From contig NZ_CP187970.1 of the NCBI RefSeq assembly GCF_049942825.1, forward strand, positions 6,510,001-6,574,000: DNA of 64,000 bases, written 5' to 3'. The translations under genes and the position numbers were made by a program. The notes under the pieces were generated by a model. It saw nothing but the letters and a program-made list of their open reading frames with translations, was not told where the DNA came from and did no database searches. This document shows positions 60,039-64,000 of this stretch, piece by piece (position 1 is the first letter of the stretch; each line of letters begins with the position of its first letter). The DNA comes from Paenibacillus_G sp049942825. Lineage in GTDB: Bacteria > Bacillota > Bacilli > Paenibacillales > NBRC-103111.

Positions 60039-61358
60039 CTACGATTTCCGCGAGGCCCCGTGACGCTTCTCCTGGTTTTGCCGGATCTTGTCCTCCATCC
60101 CCTGGTTCGTCGCCTCATAGAACCGGGCGGTGCGGATCGGATCAGGCAGGTACTGCTGCTCCACGTAGTGATTCGGGTAGTTGTGCGGATACAGGTAGCC
60201 CTTGTGTCCGAGCTTCTCGGCACCCGCATAGTGCCCGTCCCGCAGGTGCAGAGGCACTTCTGCGCTGCGAAGACGCTCGATGGCCTGGCCCACCCGGCCG
60301 AGCGCCTGCGGAATGGCATCCGACTTCGGGCTCTCTACCGCGAAGAGGATTGCCTGCGCCACGACATACTTCGATTCGGGCCAGCCAATCTTGTGGTACG
60401 CGTCCATGGCCGTCACGGCCTGTACCATCGCCTGCGGGTTCGCGAGCCCGATGTCCTCACTGCACATGACGATGAGCCGGCGCAGGAAGGTCATTGGATC
60501 CATGCCAAGCTGCTCGACGGCATAAACGAACCAGAACAAGGCCGCATCGCTGGAGCCCCGCAGGCTCTTGTGGAAGGCAGAGAGCACGTCGTACTGCGTC
60601 GATTCGTCCGCCTTCAGGGTCGGCCGGCGGATCGACTCCTCCGCCACCTCAAGCGTGATGCGGATCGTGCCGTCGTGCTCCGGCGGCGTCGTCATAGCCG
60701 CTAGTTCCAGCGCGTTGAGTGCCCTGCGGATATCCCCGCCCGCCATCTTCGACAGGTGGTTCAGCGCTTCTTCATCCGCCTGTACCGTCAGGAACCCGAG
60801 CCCCCGCTCCGTGTCCGCAAGCGCGCGCCGCATGGCAAGCAGCGAGTGTTCATGGGTCAGCGGCTGGAGCTGGAACAGCGTGGAGCGCGACAGAAGCGCC
60901 CCGTTCACATGGTGAAACGGGTTTTCCGTCGTCGCGCCAATGAAGATGATGATTCCCTGCTCCACCGCCGGCAGCAGGGCGTCCTGCCTGGACGTATTGA
61001 ACCGGTGAACCTCGTCGAGGAACAGGATCGTTTTTTTGCCATAAAGGGACCGGTTCTGCTTCGCCTGATCGATCACTTCCCGTACGTCCTTCACCCCGGC
61101 ATCCACCGCGTTTAGCTTCACGAAGATACCCGAGGTCCGGTGCGAGATGATCCCGGCCAGCGTCGTCTTGCCCGTGCCCGGCGGTCCGTAGAGCAGTATC
61201 GACGTTACCTGGTCCGCCTCGATCGCCCTCCGCAGGAGCTTGCCCGGGCCAACGATCTGTTCCTGTCCAATATATTCCTCCAGGGTGCGGGGACGCATCC
61301 GGTCAGCCAGCAGCCGGCCTTCCGGGCTTTGTTCCGCCGCCATGGTAAACAAATCCAT
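60039..61358 (-). CDS. rarA: replication-associated recombination protein A (AAA+ ATPase)
   Basis: 439 residues. Walker A GPPGTGKT (58-65), Walker B ILFLDEVHRF (111-120), sensor 1 GATTENPF, then the MgsA/RarA C-terminal tetramerisation region (CSEDIGLANPQA, GHYAGAEKLGHKGYLYPHNYPNHY). Acts at stalled replication forks with SSB and RecA. ATG 61358 begins the family N-terminus; the upstream frame to 61475 is not conserved-looking. Same neighbour (tcdA) as B. subtilis yrvN, although cymR-iscS lie 8 kb further on here. Confidence 0.95.
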   Translation of the reverse strand: MDLFTMAAEQSPEGRLLADRMRPRTLEEYIGQEQIVGPGKLLRRAIEADQVTSILLYGPPGTGKTTLAGIISHRTSGIFVKLNAVDAGVKDVREVIDQAKQNRSLYGKKTILFLDEVHRFNTSRQDALLPAVEQGIIIFIGATTENPFHHVNGALLSRSTLFQLQPLTHEHSLLAMRRALADTERGLGFLTVQADEEALNHLSKMAGGDIRRALNALELAAMTTPPEHDGTIRITLEVAEESIRRPTLKADESTQYDVLSAFHKSLRGSSDAALFWFVYAVEQLGMDPMTFLRRLIVMCSEDIGLANPQAMVQAVTAMDAYHKIGWPESKYVVAQAILFAVESPKSDAIPQALGRVGQAIERLRSAEVPLHLRDGHYAGAEKLGHKGYLYPHNYPNHYVEQQYLPDPIRTARFYEATNQGMEDKIRQNQEKRHGASRKS

Positions 61359-61520
61359 AGGTGTCACAACCTTTATTCCGCTTAGGATATATGCGTGGGG
61401 GGACTTGAACCGCAAAGCCTGCAAGCTTAACGCGCCCTCCCGCCGTCTTCCGGCAGGCAGAGCCCCCCACTCCATTATAAACCCCCTACCGCGAATTACA
61501 ACGGCAGCGGGCAGCCCGCC

Positions 61521-61694
61521 TTATCCAATCTCACGATCCCCTTCGCACTCCGGCTCTTTAAGTATCTGACGAAGCTTTTCTTCACCATCCGGTTCACACT
61601 CCATCATGAGCAGCAATTGGACTGCGGGCGCTGTTCCCTTCTCCTCCGCTTTCGACAATGGATCAGCGCATCGGCCGCATAGCCCGGCAGACAT
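61521..61694 (-). CDS. small Cys-containing hypothetical protein
   Basis: 57 residues. The frame starts ATG at 61694 with GAGGAG nine bases upstream, reads MSAGLCGRCADPLSK ... LLLMMECEPDGEEKLRQIL and ends TAA at 61521. A CxxC pair near the start could bind metal; the rest is acidic and amphipathic. No family recognised. The frame stays open upstream to about 61924 but has no start codon there. It lies between tcdA and rarA on the same strand. Confidence 0.45.
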   Translation of the reverse strand: MSAGLCGRCADPLSKAEEKGTAPAVQLLLMMECEPDGEEKLRQILKEPECEGDREIG

Positions 61695-62020
61695 CTCCTT
61701 AAACTCCTCTCCTGCCGTCTCAGCCGGAAGCTGACAGCGCCCAGCAGATGCCCGAAGCCCGCCCGCAAAGGCCCTACCCCAGGCGGTGACCCACGGGTTG
61801 CACAGATGCGGCTCATGGCTTCGGACGGGAGAGATGTGAGTCGGTTCATCGCGTACGCACCGTATATGAACTCGATAAGGATAGCCCTGCCGGCAGCATG
61901 CCCCCCGCCCTTGAAGGGCAAGTCAAAAAACACACCCTGTCCGTCCGTGGACAGCAGGGTGTGTTTCCATTTCATTACTATGGGCCCGGTTATGCTGAGG
62001 CCATGCTCACCTTTATCCGG
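61695..62020. other. intergenic region downstream of tcdA
   Basis: Contains the tcdA terminator (61925-61968); otherwise only open frames without start signals. Confidence 0.4.
61925..61968 (-). terminator. terminator of the aspS-tcdA operon
   Basis: On the minus strand CACACCCTG pairs with CAGGGTGTG, enclosing GTCC/GGAC, followed by six T; flanked by AAA before the stem. Confidence 0.85.
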
Positions 62021-62776
62021 TCAAGCCTTGATGCCCGCCTTGTTCAAAAGATCGCGTACCGCGACGCTGACCATGATGAGCCCGGCCACCGGAGGCACGA
62101 ATGCATTGCTTGCCGGCGGCTGCTTCGCCTTGCGGATCTCCGGCGCATTCTCCGGCACAATCTTCTGCGTGACATCCTGACGGGGCTTGATCGGCACCTC
62201 CGTGGAGAAGACGACCTTGACCCCCTTCTTGATGCCCTCGCTGCGCAGCTTGTGACGGATGACCCGGGCCAGGGGATCGACCGACGTCTTGGAGATGTCG
62301 GCGACCTGGAACTTGGTCGGATCCATCTTGTTGGCCGCGCCCATGCTGGAGATCAACTTGATCTTACGGCGCAGGCACTGCTTGATGAGATGAATCTTGT
62401 ACGAGATCGTATCGGAAGCGTCGAGCACGTAATCAAGAGGGTACTTGAACAGCTCCTCGTACGTCTCTTCCGTATAGAACATCCGCAGCGCGATGACCTC
62501 GCACTCCGGATTGATCTGCAGAATCCGGTCGCGCATCAGGTCGACCTTCGGCTGGCCGACGGTTGTGGTCAGCGCGTGGATCTGGCGGTTCACATTCGTG
62601 ATGTCGACGACGTCCTTGTCGATCAGGACGAGCCGGCCCACACCGGTGCGGGCCAGCGCCTCGGCGGCGATCGAACCGACGCCTCCGATGCCGAGCACAG
62701 CTACCGTGCTGTTCTTCATGACCTGCAGCCCTTCCGGGCCAATGGCGAGTTCCGTGCGGGAGAACTGGTTCAGCAT
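62021..62776 (-). CDS. tcdA: tRNA threonylcarbamoyladenosine dehydratase
   Basis: About 251 residues. E1-like ThiF/MoeB fold with ATP motif VLGIGGVGSIAAEALARTGVG (residues 28-48), LIDKDVVDITNVNRQ, and VPPVAGLIMVSVAVRDLL at the end. It dehydrates t6A37 to the cyclic form ct6A in tRNAs that read ANN codons. ATG 62776 begins the family N-terminus (MLNQFSRTELAIG), with AAAGGAG about 11 bases away. It follows aspS by 32 bases, as yrvM follows aspS in B. subtilis. Confidence 0.93.
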   Translation of the reverse strand: MLNQFSRTELAIGPEGLQVMKNSTVAVLGIGGVGSIAAEALARTGVGRLVLIDKDVVDITNVNRQIHALTTTVGQPKVDLMRDRILQINPECEVIALRMFYTEETYEELFKYPLDYVLDASDTISYKIHLIKQCLRRKIKLISSMGAANKMDPTKFQVADISKTSVDPLARVIRHKLRSEGIKKGVKVVFSTEVPIKPRQDVTQKIVPENAPEIRKAKQPPASNAFVPPVAGLIMVSVAVRDLLNKAGIKA

Positions 62777-62808
62777 GGCGGAACACACTCCTTTTTCGTG
62801 TCGGTCGC

Positions 62809-64000
62809 TTATTTCGGCGCCGGCTGCTTCACGGCCGTACGGATCGACAGCTGCTCGAGCTGCTTGTCGTCTACCGTGCTTGGCGCATTCATGAGAAGAT
62901 CCGTCGCGCTCGCCGTCTTAGGGAAAGCGATCGTCTCACGCAGGTTGGTACGACCGGCGATCAGCATGACCAGACGGTCGAAGCCGTAGGCCATCCCGCC
63001 GTGCGGCGGCGTACCATATTCGAAGGCGTCCAGGAGGTAGCCGAACTGCTCTCTTGCTTCTTCAGGCGAGAAGCCCAGTGCGCTGAACATCTTCTCCTGC
63101 ACGTCGCGCTGGTAGATCCGCATGGAGCCGCCGCCGACTTCGTAGCCGTTGAGCACGAGGTCGTACGCCTGCGCGCGGATTTGGCCCGGGTCCGTGTCGA
63201 AGAAGTGCAGGTCTTCATCTTTCGGACGCGTGAACGGATGGTGCTCCGCCACATAGCGCTTCTGCTCTTCGTCGTAACCAAGGAGCGGGAAGTCCACAAC
63301 CCATGCAAACTTGAACACGCTGTCGTCGATGAGGCCCAGCTGGCGGCCGATCTTCAGACGCAGGTTGCCGAGCACATCGGCCACGACCTTCTTCGTGTCG
63401 GCGGAGAAGAGCAGCAGGTCGCCTTCTTCCACTTCCAGGTGCGACTTCAGGGCTTCGAGCTCCTCCGGCGAGAAGAACTTCACGATCGGACCTTTGAGCT
63501 CGCCTTCCTTGTAGGTCATCCACGCCAGGCCTTTGGCCCCGTAGCGGGCCGCATAGACGCCGAGATCGTCGATCTCTTTGCGGCTCCACGTGCCGCAGCC
63601 CTTGGCGTTAAGCGCCTTAACTTGGCCTCCGTTCTCTACGACACTGGCAAACACCTTCACGCCCGAGCTCTTGACAATGTCCGATACGTCCTTGAGCTCG
63701 AGACCGAAACGCAGGTCCGGCTTATCGGAGCCGTACTTGCTCATCGCGTCCGCATAAGGGATGCGCTGGAACGGCGTAGGGATCTCCACGTTCGCCGTCT
63801 CGCGGAACAAGCGGACCACGAGCTGCTCCATCAGGCCGAGGAGCTGGTCCTGGGACAGGAACGACGTCTCGATGTCCACCTGCGTGAACTCCGGCTGGCG
63901 GTCGGCGCGAAGGTCCTCGTCACGGAAGCAGCGGGCGATCTGATAATAGCGCTCAAGTCCGGCTACCATCAGCAGCTGCTTGTAGATCTGCGGTGACTGC
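62809..64000 (-). CDS. aspS: aspartyl-tRNA synthetase, C-terminal two-thirds
   Basis: Partial: the 5' part lies beyond the right edge (frame open at 64000). The visible 397 residues begin SPQIYKQLLMVAGLERYYQIARCFRDEDLRADRQPEFTQVD, class II motif 2. They continue through the bacterial GAD insertion (about KYGSDKPDLRFGLELKDVSDIV to ADVLGNLRLKIG) and end with motif 3 (GTPPHGGMAYGFDRLVMLIAG). Bacterial-type AspRS, cytoplasmic. The internal ATG at 63969 is not the start. Operon with tcdA. Confidence 0.95.
   Translation of the reverse strand, partial: QSPQIYKQLLMVAGLERYYQIARCFRDEDLRADRQPEFTQVDIETSFLSQDQLLGLMEQLVVRLFRETANVEIPTPFQRIPYADAMSKYGSDKPDLRFGLELKDVSDIVKSSGVKVFASVVENGGQVKALNAKGCGTWSRKEIDDLGVYAARYGAKGLAWMTYKEGELKGPIVKFFSPEELEALKSHLEVEEGDLLLFSADTKKVVADVLGNLRLKIGRQLGLIDDSVFKFAWVVDFPLLGYDEEQKRYVAEHHPFTRPKDEDLHFFDTDPGQIRAQAYDLVLNGYEVGGGSMRIYQRDVQEKMFSALGFSPEEAREQFGYLLDAFEYGTPPHGGMAYGFDRLVMLIAGRTNLRETIAFPKTASATDLLMNAPSTVDDKQLEQLSIRTAVKQPAPK

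Noticed and set aside
61604..61975. 123-codon minus-strand frame downstream of tcdA
   Set aside because: Its start lies before the tcdA terminator and it is Arg-rich at the end; the overlapping small frame at 61521-61694 has a better start and composition.

Overview
The window looks like chromosomal DNA of a high-GC Paenibacillus (Paenibacillaceae). The evidence is strong AGGAGG-type ribosome binding sites, frequent GTG and TTG starts, GC-rich coding with AT-rich promoters, a T-box leader before alaS, and a gene order shared with the Bacillus subtilis aspS-yrvM-yrvN-cymR-yrvO-trmU-yrrD-yrrI-alaS-yrzL-yrrK-yrzB-mltG-yrrN-yrrO-yrrR block. Genus assignment is inference; no rRNA or tRNA gene was seen.

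Bases 1-13100 are accessory functions: a partial and possibly frameshifted gene, a CrtI/CrtISO-like FAD oxidoreductase, a TetR - HlyD - ABC-2 permease - secreted protein operon with an operator-like palindrome, a GH36 alpha-galactosidase, a diguanylate cyclase and an anchored protein of unknown function. Bases 13200-18200 hold the pyruvate dehydrogenase operon pdhABCD (minus strand), with an esterase divergent from it. Bases 19200-21500 are repeat-rich: a dispersed intergenic repeat, degenerate tandem copies of the 3' end of lipL, and a 30-bp minisatellite. After a GDYxxLxY/DUF2157 membrane pair and a Tat-exported phosphoesterase comes a Gram-positive Pel-type exopolysaccharide locus (24900-33430). 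It consists of a divergent secreted GH114-like glycosidase, a lone receiver protein, a PelD-like c-di-GMP receptor, PelE-like, a DUF2194 PelA-deacetylase-like protein, PelF and PelG. A membrane histidine kinase with an altered H-box follows.

From 34800 to the end the backbone is conserved Firmicute housekeeping: a class B PBP, a chemotaxis receptor, two U32 proteins, mltG, two DUF1292 proteins, ruvX, ireB, alaS with T-box, an AI-2E permease, a PRC-barrel protein, a cysteine desulfurase, cymR, mnmA (inverted relative to its usual partners), a CNNM transporter, a GH51 arabinofuranosidase, rarA, tcdA and the 3' two-thirds of aspS.

The backbone is interrupted at 57774-59516 by an IS110-family element of the IS1111 type. 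Its ends can be read to the base: it sits inside a second copy of the dispersed repeat found at 19391-19588, has 14-bp subterminal inverted repeats, and is flanked by AG. The about 480-nt non-coding part after its transposase contains a 9-nt stretch complementary to one target half-site and a 7-nt stretch identical to the element's right end. Both stop exactly at the AG core, as expected of guides in a bridge RNA (seekRNA). This and the Pel locus are the most interesting parts of the window.

The c-di-GMP theme links several genes. The diguanylate cyclase at 10776-11846 has intact GGEEF and RxxD sites, and the PelD-like protein keeps RxxD while losing the catalytic motif.
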